A stretch of 41,115 nt of DNA from the NCBI GenBank assembly GCA_002862705.1, contig PKDU01000045.1, positions 1 to 41,115 of the forward strand, written 5' to 3'. The stretch's first letter is position 1, and the number at the start of each line of letters is the position of its first letter. This stretch comes from Flavobacteriaceae bacterium. Lineage in GTDB: Bacteria; Bacteroidota; Bacteroidia; Flavobacteriales; Flavobacteriaceae. The notes below the pieces were generated by a model. That model worked only from the letters and a program-made list of their open reading frames with translations. It ran no database searches and was not told the origin of the DNA. Position numbers and translations under genes: made by a program. Below are positions 24,597 through 31,349 of this stretch, in pieces.

Positions 24597-25930
24597 CTCG
24601 TAAAGCTTAAGGGTTTGGCGTGATGGGCTTCTTTTATGTTTCCGTTTTCATACATAAGCCTACCGTTTAGAAAAGTATGGGTTACTGCTCCGCGTAATGT
24701 TGTTCCCTCTAAAGGCGACCAACCACATTTGTACAAAAGACCTTCGCGTGTAATGGTATGCGCTTGGTTTTTATCTACAAGAACCAAATCTGCAAAATAA
24801 CCAGTCCTAATGTAGCCGCGTTCTTTAATAGCAAACAAAATGGCGGGGTTATGACACATTTTTTCTACTACTTTCTCTATGCTAATCTTTCCTTGATGTA
24901 CGCATTCGAGCATGACGGCTAATGCGTGCTGCACCATAGGTCCGCCCGATGGCGCTTTGATGTAAGCCTGATTTTTTTCTTCCAAGGTGTGCGGGGCATG
25001 GTCGGTAGCAATAATATCAATGCGGTCATCGTTGAGTGCTTCCCAAAGACCCGCTCTATCAGCAGCAGATTTTACCGCAGGGTTCCATTTAATATGGGTG
25101 CCCTTTTTTGCGTAGTCTTCATCAGAAAACCACAAATGATGAATACACACTTCAGCTGTAATTTGTTTTTCGGCCAGGGGCACATCGTTTTGGAATAATG
25201 TCGTTTCTCTTGCCGTAGACAAATGGAAGACGTGCAAACGTGCGCCTGTTTCTTTTGCCAATGCTATGGCTTTTGAAGAAGACAAATAACACGCCTCCGC
25301 AGAACGAATATCTGGATGATGAGCAATGGGAATATCATCTCCAAATTTTTTGACATACGCAGCAAGATTGGCCCTGATGGTTTGTTCGTCTTCACAGTGA
25401 ACAGCAATGGGAAGTCGAAATGCAGAAAATATTTCTTTTAGTGTGTTGGGGTCATCTACCAACATATTCCCCGTCGAAGAGCCCAAAAATAACTTTAAGC
25501 CAGGTGTCGTTTTTGGATTAATTGCCTTTATTTCCTCCAGATTATCATTGGTGCCGCCAAACAAAAAGCCATAATTAACCCAAGAGGTTCGGGCAGCCAC
25601 GTCTAGCTTATCATTATACGCCTGTGCGGTGGTGGTTTGTGGATTGGTATTGGGCATCTCTAAAAAAGAGGTAATCCCTCCTGCCAAACAAGCTTTTGAT
25701 TCGGTGCCAATGGTTGCCTTGTGCGTAAGCCCAGGCTCGCGAAAATGAACTTGATCGTCTATGCAACCTGGCAACAAAAATTTTCCCGATGCATCAATTA
25801 CTTCCATGTCTGGTGTTGGGGACATATTGGCCGCGATAGCAGCAATGCGTTCTCCCTCAATAAGTACGTCAAGTAAGGCTGTTTGTCCTTCGTTGACCAC
25901 ATTTGCACCCTTAATTAATATTTTACTCAT
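24593..25930 (-). CDS. pyrC: Dihydroorotase
   Basis: The 445-residue amidohydrolase closes carbamoyl-aspartate to dihydroorotate in pyrimidine synthesis. It has the zinc motif DDQVHFREPG (His62, Arg64), TSFLEMPNT, HCED, LHVFHLST and the catalytic ATDHAPHTLEEK. This is the longer class of dihydroorotase (also annotated as PyrC or allantoinase-like), not the short E. coli type. It overlaps the glycosyltransferase gene upstream by 4 bp and DUF4296 downstream by 4 bp. Confidence 0.93.
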   Translation of the reverse strand: MSKILIKGANVVNEGQTALLDVLIEGERIAAIAANMSPTPDMEVIDASGKFLLPGCIDDQVHFREPGLTHKATIGTESKACLAGGITSFLEMPNTNPQTTTAQAYNDKLDVAARTSWVNYGFLFGGTNDNLEEIKAINPKTTPGLKLFLGSSTGNMLVDDPNTLKEIFSAFRLPIAVHCEDEQTIRANLAAYVKKFGDDIPIAHHPDIRSAEACYLSSSKAIALAKETGARLHVFHLSTARETTLFQNDVPLAEKQITAEVCIHHLWFSDEDYAKKGTHIKWNPAVKSAADRAGLWEALNDDRIDIIATDHAPHTLEEKNQAYIKAPSGGPMVQHALAVMLECVHQGKISIEKVVEKMCHNPAILFAIKERGYIRTGYFADLVLVDKNQAHTITREGLLYKCGWSPLEGTTLRGAVTHTFLNGRLMYENGNIKEAHHAKPLSFTR

Positions 25931-26652
25931 GCTGGTTTTTTAAAAACACTGCGCCATTTCATACCAATGATACCGAAAATAGCTTCATTAATAATTGAAG
26001 TATTCATTTTTGAATCCCCTGAGGTTCTGTCGGTAAAAGTAATGGGGAATTCGATAATTCGAAAATTCTTTTTCCACAACCAAAACTTAAGTGCAATTTG
26101 AAAGGCATATCCTTTAAATCGGATGTCATCCAAGTTCAGTGCCGAAAGCGCTTTGGTTTTATAGCCAACAAATCCAGCCGTAGGGTCGGCGACGGGCAAG
26201 CCCGTAATAATTCTGACGTATAGCGATGCGCCAAGGGAGAGTACAATTCTTCCCAAGGGCCATTTGCTAACACGGATTCCCTTTTTGTATCTCGAGCCCA
26301 CAACGACATCAGCCTTATTCTCTTCAAGCAAGGCTAGCATAGGCACAAGTGCTTTGGGCGGGTGTGAAAAATCTGCATCCATCTCGAAAAGATAGGTATA
26401 ACCTTTATCCATCGCCCACTTAAATCCATGGATGTAGGCTGGCCCAAGTCCGTCCTTATTTTGCCTTACTTCCAAATGAAGTTGTGGAAATTTTGCCAAT
26501 AATTCACGAACCAAATCGGCCGTACCATCTGGTGAATTGTCGTCAACAACCAATACGTCAAAGGGTGCAGACAAATCCATAACGGCATGTAAGATGCCTT
26601 GGATATTCGCGACTTCATTATAGGTAGGGATGATTACAACCGTTGCGTTCAT
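25927..26652 (-). CDS. Polyprenol-phosphate mannosyltransferase-like glycosyltransferase (GT2)
   Basis: The 241-residue protein is a soluble GT2 glycosyltransferase with IIPTYNEVANI, the nucleotide-sugar Asp pair VVDDNSPDGT, the metal-binding FEMDADFSHPP and VVGSRYKKG. It matches the dolichol-phosphate mannose synthase group, which loads a sugar onto polyprenyl phosphate at the inner membrane for later glycan or lipid assembly. The donor cannot be fixed from sequence. It leads a three-gene unit with pyrC and DUF4296 and has a good promoter. Confidence 0.92.
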   Translation of the reverse strand: MNATVVIIPTYNEVANIQGILHAVMDLSAPFDVLVVDDNSPDGTADLVRELLAKFPQLHLEVRQNKDGLGPAYIHGFKWAMDKGYTYLFEMDADFSHPPKALVPMLALLEENKADVVVGSRYKKGIRVSKWPLGRIVLSLGASLYVRIITGLPVADPTAGFVGYKTKALSALNLDDIRFKGYAFQIALKFWLWKKNFRIIEFPITFTDRTSGDSKMNTSIINEAIFGIIGMKWRSVFKKPA

Positions 26653-26658
26653 ACACAG

Positions 26659-26687
26659 CTAAAATACACATTTAAATAAGTGGACAA
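26659..26687 (-). promoter_or_regulatory. Promoter of the GT2-pyrC-DUF4296 operon
   Basis: On the minus strand TTG (26687-26685), an 18-bp spacer and TATTTTAG (26666-26659) match the -33/-7 pattern with one mismatch in the -7 box. Confidence 0.6.
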
Positions 26688-26703
26688 CCCTTAAAAATTT
26701 AGA

Positions 26704-26711
26704 TACTTTTG
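26704..26711 (+). promoter_or_regulatory. -7 element before the DUF4271 gene
   Basis: A perfect TACTTTTG ends 4 bp before the ATG at 26716, predicting a leaderless mRNA. Confidence 0.55.
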
Positions 26712-26715
26712 TAGG

Positions 26716-27357
26716 ATGTATGAACTGCGCGAACTTGGCGATCACTATTTTGGGCTTTATTTGATTTTGATCTTGGCGCTACTTGCTTTATTAAAATTCA
26801 TTAATCCCTGGCGTCTAAGGTCGTTGATGCATTTTTGGGTGGCGGTTCGACATAATGAAGAACTCAATAAGCCCTTCAAGGTGCATCGCGCTTTTTCAAT
26901 ATTAACTTTTGTCTTTAGAAGCTTGGTATTTGGTCTTGTTCTAAACATATTTCAAAACAAAAGCTTTTATATATCAAGTTTTGATAGCGAAGTGTTGTAC
27001 TACGCTGGTAGCTTCATGATTTTTTGGGTATTAAGAGCATTTCTTGAAGGGGGTTTTATGTCTTTTTTTCATAAGCAAGAGGCGCTTTTCAGAATATTTC
27101 ACATACGCACCTTGAACAAAGAAAAAATGACTTTTCTTTTCGGCTGCTTACTATTTGGCTTTGCTTTCGTTGGCTTTGGCGAAATAGCATCCCTTATTTT
27201 TGTCTCATGCTATGCGGTTGCAGTGCTGGCCATACACCTCAATATGCTCAAACTATATTTTAGGCAACTCAATGCTATGCCGGTCTATATTATTTTGTAT
27301 ATTTGCGCCTCTGAAATTGCCCCTTTATGGCTAGCATTACAAATACTGAAGTTTTAA
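26716..27357 (+). CDS. DUF4271 membrane protein
   Basis: The 213-residue protein has about five to six membrane helices (for example FGLYLILILALLALLKF and MIFWVLRAFLEGG) and matches the DUF4271 pattern of Bacteroidota, a family of unknown function usually placed before the uroporphyrinogen-III synthase-like gene. The last 31 bp overlap hemD, implying translational coupling. Confidence 0.88.
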   Translation: MYELRELGDHYFGLYLILILALLALLKFINPWRLRSLMHFWVAVRHNEELNKPFKVHRAFSILTFVFRSLVFGLVLNIFQNKSFYISSFDSEVLYYAGSFMIFWVLRAFLEGGFMSFFHKQEALFRIFHIRTLNKEKMTFLFGCLLFGFAFVGFGEIASLIFVSCYAVAVLAIHLNMLKLYFRQLNAMPVYIILYICASEIAPLWLALQILKF

Positions 27358-28112
27358 CAAAACCGGCGAGAGTAAAAACCATCTTGGTTTCGCAACCTGC
27401 GCCATCAATTGAAAATTCTCCATATAACCAGCTTATTGATAAGCGCAAGGTTACCATAGACTTTAGACCCTTTATTCACGTTGAAGGCGTGTCTTCTAGA
27501 GAAGTTCGTTTGCAAAAAATTGACATCACTAAGTTCAGTGCGATTATTTTTACAAGTCGTAATGCTGTTGATCATTTTTTCCGTTTGGCAGAAGAATTAC
27601 GCTACACGGTACCTAGTACCTTGCGTTATTTTTGTCAATCTGAAGCCGTTGCATTTTACTTACAGAAATATGTAGTGTACCGCAAGCGTAAAATTTATGT
27701 AGGCAAGCGGACGCTAGACGATTTGTTAAAAGAAGTCGTTAAATACAAAGACGAATCTTTTCTCCTTCCTTGCTCCGATCGGCTAAAGACCAGTATTCCT
27801 GAAAAGCTTGATGCCACCGGTATCAACTGGACAAAAGGCGTTTTTTATAAAACCGTCATCAGTGATTTGTCTGATTTACGGGACGTTTATTACGATATTT
27901 TGGTATTTTTCAGCCCTTCTGGTATAGAGTCATTGTTTCATAATTTTGCTGATTTTGATCAAAAAGATACCCGTATAGCGGTATTTGGAACCTCAACAAA
28001 AAAAGCGGCTTTAGACAAGAATTTACGCATAGACATCTTAGCGCCCACACCCGAAAATCCGTCCATGACCAAGGCCTTGGACGATTATATCGCAAACGCG
28101 AACAAACGCTAA
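27327..28112 (+). CDS. hemD: Uroporphyrinogen-III synthase
   Basis: HemD cyclises hydroxymethylbilane to uroporphyrinogen III in heme synthesis. The 261-residue protein has the two-domain HemD pattern: an N-terminal ILVSQPAP, FRPFIHVEGV and FTSRNAVDHFF, and a C-terminal FFSPSGIESLF and AVFGTSTKKAA. The ATG at 27327 is the only suitable start, so the 31-bp overlap with DUF4271 is real. The 3' end abuts the convergent DUF423 gene, 1 bp away. Confidence 0.9.
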   Translation: MASITNTEVLTKPARVKTILVSQPAPSIENSPYNQLIDKRKVTIDFRPFIHVEGVSSREVRLQKIDITKFSAIIFTSRNAVDHFFRLAEELRYTVPSTLRYFCQSEAVAFYLQKYVVYRKRKIYVGKRTLDDLLKEVVKYKDESFLLPCSDRLKTSIPEKLDATGINWTKGVFYKTVISDLSDLRDVYYDILVFFSPSGIESLFHNFADFDQKDTRIAVFGTSTKKAALDKNLRIDILAPTPENPSMTKALDDYIANANKR

Positions 28113-28113
28113 T

Positions 28114-28500
28114 TTAGGCGCGCAGATACCCAACAAGCAAATTCAACCACCCTAGAATAAGCATTAACCCACCCATAGGAGTTACTGGACCCATAATAGC
28201 TGGTAGTCCTGTATCGCCATACATGGTTGATAAGGATAAGAGATAAATAGAAATCGAAAATAATAGGGTTCCAATTATAAACAGTAGTGCGGTTCTATTG
28301 ATAAACTTTTTTGGATTAGGTGTTAGACTCAAGAACAGCAGTGCCATCCCGTGAAAAAACTGATAACGCACACCCACTTCAAAAGATTGAATAGCGTCTG
28401 CAGACAACATATCGGATAATAAATGTGCACCAAAAGCACCTAAGATAACGGCGGTTCCACAAAAAAGCACACCCCATACTTGTAACTGTTTATTCTTCAT
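28114..28500 (-). CDS. DUF423 membrane protein
   Basis: The 128-residue protein has four membrane helices and the DUF423 signatures GAFGAHLL near the start, VRYQFFHGMALL in the middle and ITPMGG-like VTPMGGLMLILGW at the end. The family is widespread, and its function is unknown. It is convergent with hemD and divergent from the Lrp-type regulator, 53 bp away. Confidence 0.94.
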   Translation of the reverse strand: MKNKQLQVWGVLFCGTAVILGAFGAHLLSDMLSADAIQSFEVGVRYQFFHGMALLFLSLTPNPKKFINRTALLFIIGTLLFSISIYLLSLSTMYGDTGLPAIMGPVTPMGGLMLILGWLNLLVGYLRA

Positions 28501-28553
28501 CTTTATTTTCTTCTAAAATAGTTCACTAATTTTATAGTCTCAATATAAAGGTA

Positions 28554-29024
28554 TTGAAAAAAGAAGACAAACAAGTTTCGTTAGACGGTATAGACAAAGC
28601 CATATTGCGTGTGTTGATGCAAAACGCAAGAACTCCCGTGCAAGAAATAGCGCGACAACTCGACCTTTCTGGTTCAGCCGTACATCAACGGCTAAAAAAA
28701 CTGGAAGATGCCAAGCTGATCACGGGTAGCTATTTAAAACTAAACCCTGTATCCCTTGGCTATTCCACAACCGCTTACATTGGGGTATACCTAGACAAGG
28801 CCATGCGAAACCCAGAGGCTGTCGCACAATTAAGGAAAATTACAGAAGTTGTAGAATGCCACTACACCACGGGCAACTGGAGTATCTTGATTAAAATCTT
28901 GTGTAAAAACAACGAACACTTAATGCAATTACTCAATCACAAAATACAATCTATTGAGGGGGTTTCAAGAACCGAAACCTTTATCTCTTTACATCAACAA
29001 ATCGATCGACAAATCAGTATTTAG
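28554..29024 (+). CDS. Lrp/AsnC family transcriptional regulator (TTG start)
   Basis: The 156-residue protein has an N-terminal winged helix-turn-helix (about 12-60, LDGIDKAILRVLMQNAR then SGSAVHQRLKKLEDAKLI) and a C-terminal RAM ligand-binding domain (about 75-150, with YTTGNWSILIKI). Lrp/AsnC proteins respond to amino acids. No ATG precedes the HTH in frame; TTG at 28554 is the only plausible start, because the first ATG falls inside the helix-turn-helix. The effector is unknown. It overlaps the Zn-peptidase gene by 4 bp tail-to-tail. Confidence 0.92.
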   Translation: MKKEDKQVSLDGIDKAILRVLMQNARTPVQEIARQLDLSGSAVHQRLKKLEDAKLITGSYLKLNPVSLGYSTTAYIGVYLDKAMRNPEAVAQLRKITEVVECHYTTGNWSILIKILCKNNEHLMQLLNHKIQSIEGVSRTETFISLHQQIDRQISI

Positions 29025-29716
29025 CGCCTAGATCCTGTTGCCACGCTTAGAGCAAAATAAACGAGCGTAGCTAGTGAACCTATTGCAGCGACAACGTAAG
29101 TCCGTGCTGCCCATTTTAAGGCATCTTTTGACATAGCAAATTCTCGTTGGTTGACCATGTTTTTGCGTTGCAACCACGCCAGTGCACGATTACTTGCGTC
29201 ATACTCAACAGGTAATGTGATGAAACTAAACAAAGTACCTAACCCAAAGAACACCACACCTGCAACAGCTAGGTTATAACCCATTGGCGAACCAAGACCT
29301 AATACAAACCCGCCAAAAATAATATACATGGATATACGCGAAGCCACGCTTACCACAGGAACCAAAAGCGAGCGAAAATTCAACCACTCATAGCTTTGGG
29401 CGTGCTGTACGGCATGACCACATTCGTGGGCAGCTACAGCAGCGGCAGCAGCATTTCTTTGATGAAAAACACTCTCACTGAGGTTTACCGTTTTTGACTT
29501 TGGATTGTAATGATCGGTGAGTTTGCCTCGAACAGCCGTTACTTTGACGTCGCGAATGCCATGGTCGGAAAGCATTTTTTCGGCTATTTCTCTACCCGAC
29601 ATTTGATTGTTTAACTGTACTTTACTGTACTTCTTAAATGTTGACTTCAATTTGTATTGAACCCACATGCTTGCGCCAGCAAACAAGGCAATGATTAAAT
29701 AATATTCTAGCATCAT
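29021..29716 (-). CDS. Zinc metallopeptidase, membrane-bound (YugP-like)
   Basis: The 231-residue protein has an N-terminal membrane helix, a zinc motif HECGH in AAHECGHAVQHA, and two to three C-terminal helices (VVSVASRISMYIIFGG, VVFFGLGTLFSFITLP). This is the YugP-type membrane peptidase family (Zn-peptidase 2). Its substrate is unknown. Two adjacent ATG codons leave the start at 29716 or 29713. It follows the SemiSWEET gene by 37 bp. Confidence 0.92.
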   Translation of the reverse strand: MMLEYYLIIALFAGASMWVQYKLKSTFKKYSKVQLNNQMSGREIAEKMLSDHGIRDVKVTAVRGKLTDHYNPKSKTVNLSESVFHQRNAAAAAVAAHECGHAVQHAQSYEWLNFRSLLVPVVSVASRISMYIIFGGFVLGLGSPMGYNLAVAGVVFFGLGTLFSFITLPVEYDASNRALAWLQRKNMVNQREFAMSKDALKWAARTYVVAAIGSLATLVYFALSVATGSRR

Positions 29717-29753
29717 AATTTTTAATTAGTTACGTAACAAAAACAATACCAAT

Positions 29754-30011
29754 CTACTCTTTCGTACGAACTATAAAGGTAATGATAAATCCGATGATGG
29801 AAACAGATATGCTGTTGGCAACAATTATAGAAGGACTTTCAATAATTAAACCATAGATAAGCCAACTCAGGGTGCCAGTGCCCATCACCAAATACATGGT
29901 AAGTGACAAACCGTCAGCTTTTTTGGATTTCCAAATTTTAAATGCCTGTGGCAAAAAGGCTGAAGTAGTTAGCGTGGCGGCAAAAAAACCAATGTATTCT
30001 GGATTAAGCAT
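29754..30011 (-). CDS. SemiSWEET-type sugar transporter
   Basis: The 85-residue protein is one triple-helix bundle of the PQ-loop/MtN3 family, with the proline-glutamine pair in SAFLPQAFKIWKSKKADGLS and SWLIYG later. Bacterial SemiSWEETs form dimers that let sugars cross the inner membrane down a gradient. The sugar is unknown. It starts 14 bp after the ABM-domain gene and precedes the Zn-peptidase. Confidence 0.93.
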   Translation of the reverse strand: MLNPEYIGFFAATLTTSAFLPQAFKIWKSKKADGLSLTMYLVMGTGTLSWLIYGLIIESPSIIVANSISVSIIGFIITFIVRTKE

Positions 30012-30025
30012 ATTTGTGATGGTTC

Positions 30026-30328
30026 TTAAACGTGATTCTCAAAAACTGTTTCATAATGTTCTACTGTTGGAAATGAATCATAATACTTATGCAATAATGC
30101 TTTCCATTTTTGATATACTTCAGATTTTCGAAATTCTATCTCATGACTTTTCAAATCTTCCCAGTTGACCAAGAGTATATACCGATTAGCACGTTCCAAG
30201 CACTTTCGCAACGAATGCCCTTTGTAACCTTTTGTAGTGCTAATGTATTGACATGCCAATGTAAAGTCTTTTTCAAAGTCAATGCCTAATTCGTTTTTAA
30301 CATCCAAAACAGCGACTTCAAGCATCAT
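30026..30328 (-). CDS. Antibiotic-biosynthesis-monooxygenase (ABM) domain protein
   Basis: The 100-residue product matches the ferredoxin-like ABM fold: MLEVAVLDVKN, FEKDFTLACQYI, the strand YILLVNWEDLKSHEIEF and the helix SEVYQKWKALLHKYY. Such small dimeric proteins include heme-degrading and quinone-forming enzymes and many of unknown role. The ATG at 30328 is preferred to the TTG at 30367, which abuts hicB, because the domain begins there and a TATTTTTG promoter element lies just upstream. A separate role from hicAB is likely. Confidence 0.78.
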   Translation of the reverse strand: MMLEVAVLDVKNELGIDFEKDFTLACQYISTTKGYKGHSLRKCLERANRYILLVNWEDLKSHEIEFRKSEVYQKWKALLHKYYDSFPTVEHYETVFENHV

Positions 30329-30355
30329 ATAAGTTGTAGTTTGGTGTTCGTTTGC

Positions 30356-30363
30356 CAAAAATA
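30356..30363 (-). promoter_or_regulatory. -7 element of the ABM-domain gene
   Basis: A perfect TATTTTTG on the minus strand lies 27 bp before the ATG at 30328 and just after the hicB stop codon. A TTG lies 16 bp further upstream, slightly closer than usual. Confidence 0.5.
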
Positions 30364-30367
30364 GCAA

Positions 30368-30763
30368 TTACACCGTTTGCAATAGATTAATATCAGACAA
30401 CTCTTGAGCTATTTGATGAATTCCAATCAAAATTCTCTCGGTTTGCTTTTTAGACGGTTTTTTATGCCCTTGTACATATTGTGACAGTAATGAAGCATTC
30501 ATTCCTATTTTTTCGGCAAGAAACTTTGCGTTTAGTACTTTGTAATACTTAAAAAATTGCTCGAAATCAATTTCAAAGGCAACCTGTTTTGGCTGTATTG
30601 TTTTTTGTTGTTCTTCGAAATAAAAATTCACGGCATCATAGGCGTTATTCATCAATTCTGGAACAGATACCCCTGTAGTGAATATGGGGTAATTTTCGCA
30701 AAAAGCAGAAAAACCTGTTTTGGTTTTCTCAACGGTCATGATAATTTTATCGTTTTTAGCCAT
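30368..30763 (-). CDS. hicB: HicB-family antitoxin with HTH domain
   Basis: The 131-residue protein has an N-terminal HicB partial RNase-H-like domain (residues about 6-50, with TGFSAFCENYPIFTTG and MNNAYDAVNFYF) and a C-terminal helix-turn-helix (FLAEKIGMNASLLSQYVQG). HicB neutralises HicA and usually represses the operon through its DNA-binding tail. It starts 3 bp after hicA. The antitoxin is the second gene here, the common hicAB order. Confidence 0.92.
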   Translation of the reverse strand: MAKNDKIIMTVEKTKTGFSAFCENYPIFTTGVSVPELMNNAYDAVNFYFEEQQKTIQPKQVAFEIDFEQFFKYYKVLNAKFLAEKIGMNASLLSQYVQGHKKPSKKQTERILIGIHQIAQELSDINLLQTV

Positions 30764-30766
30764 ATC

Positions 30767-30955
30767 TTATTTTTTTATCCCCGCATCTTTTAAAATTCTT
30801 TTTTCAAGACCTTTGCCCAACTCCTGACTTCCATGATTCGGAAAAATAATCGTCCCTTTTTTAGTTTGGTGGTGCATCTTTATGTGTGAACCTCTTTGCG
30901 AAATGGGATACCACCCATCCCTGGTCAGAAGTCGATACATTTGGGAGCATTTCAT
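30767..30955 (-). CDS. hicA: HicA-family toxin (mRNA interferase)
   Basis: The 62-residue protein is a double-stranded-RNA-binding-like fold: GWYPISQRGSHIKMHH contains the catalytic His (GSH), and KGTIIFPNHGSQELGKG completes the family pattern, ending LKDAG. HicA cleaves mRNA and slows growth when HicB is lost. Length is normal and the active-site His is present, so the toxin looks functional. A palindrome upstream may be the HicB operator. Confidence 0.94.
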   Translation of the reverse strand: MKCSQMYRLLTRDGWYPISQRGSHIKMHHQTKKGTIIFPNHGSQELGKGLEKRILKDAGIKK

Positions 30956-30981
30956 TTAGAATAATAAACAAATACGTTTCC

Positions 30982-31005
30982 AAAGGTAAATAATAATTTA
31001 CTTTT
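30982..31005. promoter_or_regulatory. Palindrome upstream of hicA, candidate HicB operator
   Basis: AAAGGTAAAT (30982-30991) and ATTTACTTTT (30996-31005) form a near-perfect inverted repeat around AATA, 27 bp before the hicA ATG. A further half site, AAAGTAAAT, lies at 31030-31038. HicB-type antitoxins with a DNA-binding domain autoregulate through such palindromes; this assignment is an inference. Confidence 0.6.
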
Positions 31006-31105
31006 ATTTAAGACTCGTTGTGAATTTTGAAAGTAAATTAAACAAACGTTTCAGTATTCGTGATTTTAAGGGGAGTGAAAAATTCGTACCCTGTGTTCCG
31101 CATGA

Positions 31106-31119
31106 CTGCCAACAGGCAG
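31106..31119. repeat. CTGCC/GGCAG hairpin
   Basis: CTGCC (31106-31110), loop AACA and GGCAG (31115-31119) form a short perfect hairpin. A related one, CCTGCC (31211-31216) with GGCAGG (31235-31240), lies 100 bp downstream. Confidence 0.6.
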
Positions 31120-31143
31120 GTTTATCGAAATATCGAGAACATT

Positions 31144-31185
31144 GTCAGTTCGAGTGATTTTCGACTGAAAATCGTATCGAGAACT
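31144..31185 (+). repeat. Interspersed palindromic repeat, copy A
   Basis: The 42-bp element begins GTCAGTTCGAGTG, contains a perfect GATTTTC/GAAAATC stem with a GACT loop, and ends GTATCGAGAACT. It is preceded at 31131-31140 by TATCGAGAAC, which looks like the tail of another copy. The ends match copy B in reverse. Confidence 0.75.
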
Positions 31186-31272
31186 AATGCAAACACCAAT
31201 TTCTTATCTCCCTGCCACTTGCCTGGACAGAGAGGGCAGGACATACAGACTCTCAATAATTTTATTGAACTT

Positions 31273-31325
31273 AGTTATCGATACAAATTTTACTCATTTC
31301 AATCGTAAAACTCACTCGAATTGAC
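31273..31325 (-). repeat. Interspersed palindromic repeat, copy B (inverted)
   Basis: Read on the minus strand it begins GTCAATTCGAGTGA and ends TTTGTATCGATAACT, matching both ends of copy A, with a longer central stem. It lies just after the leuS stop codon and may help end that transcript. Confidence 0.7.
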
Positions 31326-31349
31326 AGGACTAAATCTTAGAAACAACTG

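Larger units (their letters stand above)
31006..31349. other. Non-coding repeat-rich gap between hicAB and leuS
   Basis: This stretch holds no convincing gene; the open frames in it are short and match nothing. It contains two inverted copies of an interspersed palindromic repeat, a partial third copy, and two CCTGCC/GGCAGG-type hairpins. Confidence 0.75.

Noticed and set aside
31060..31308. Open frame of 82 codons in the repeat cluster
   Set aside because: It reads through palindromic repeats and has no recognisable protein character.
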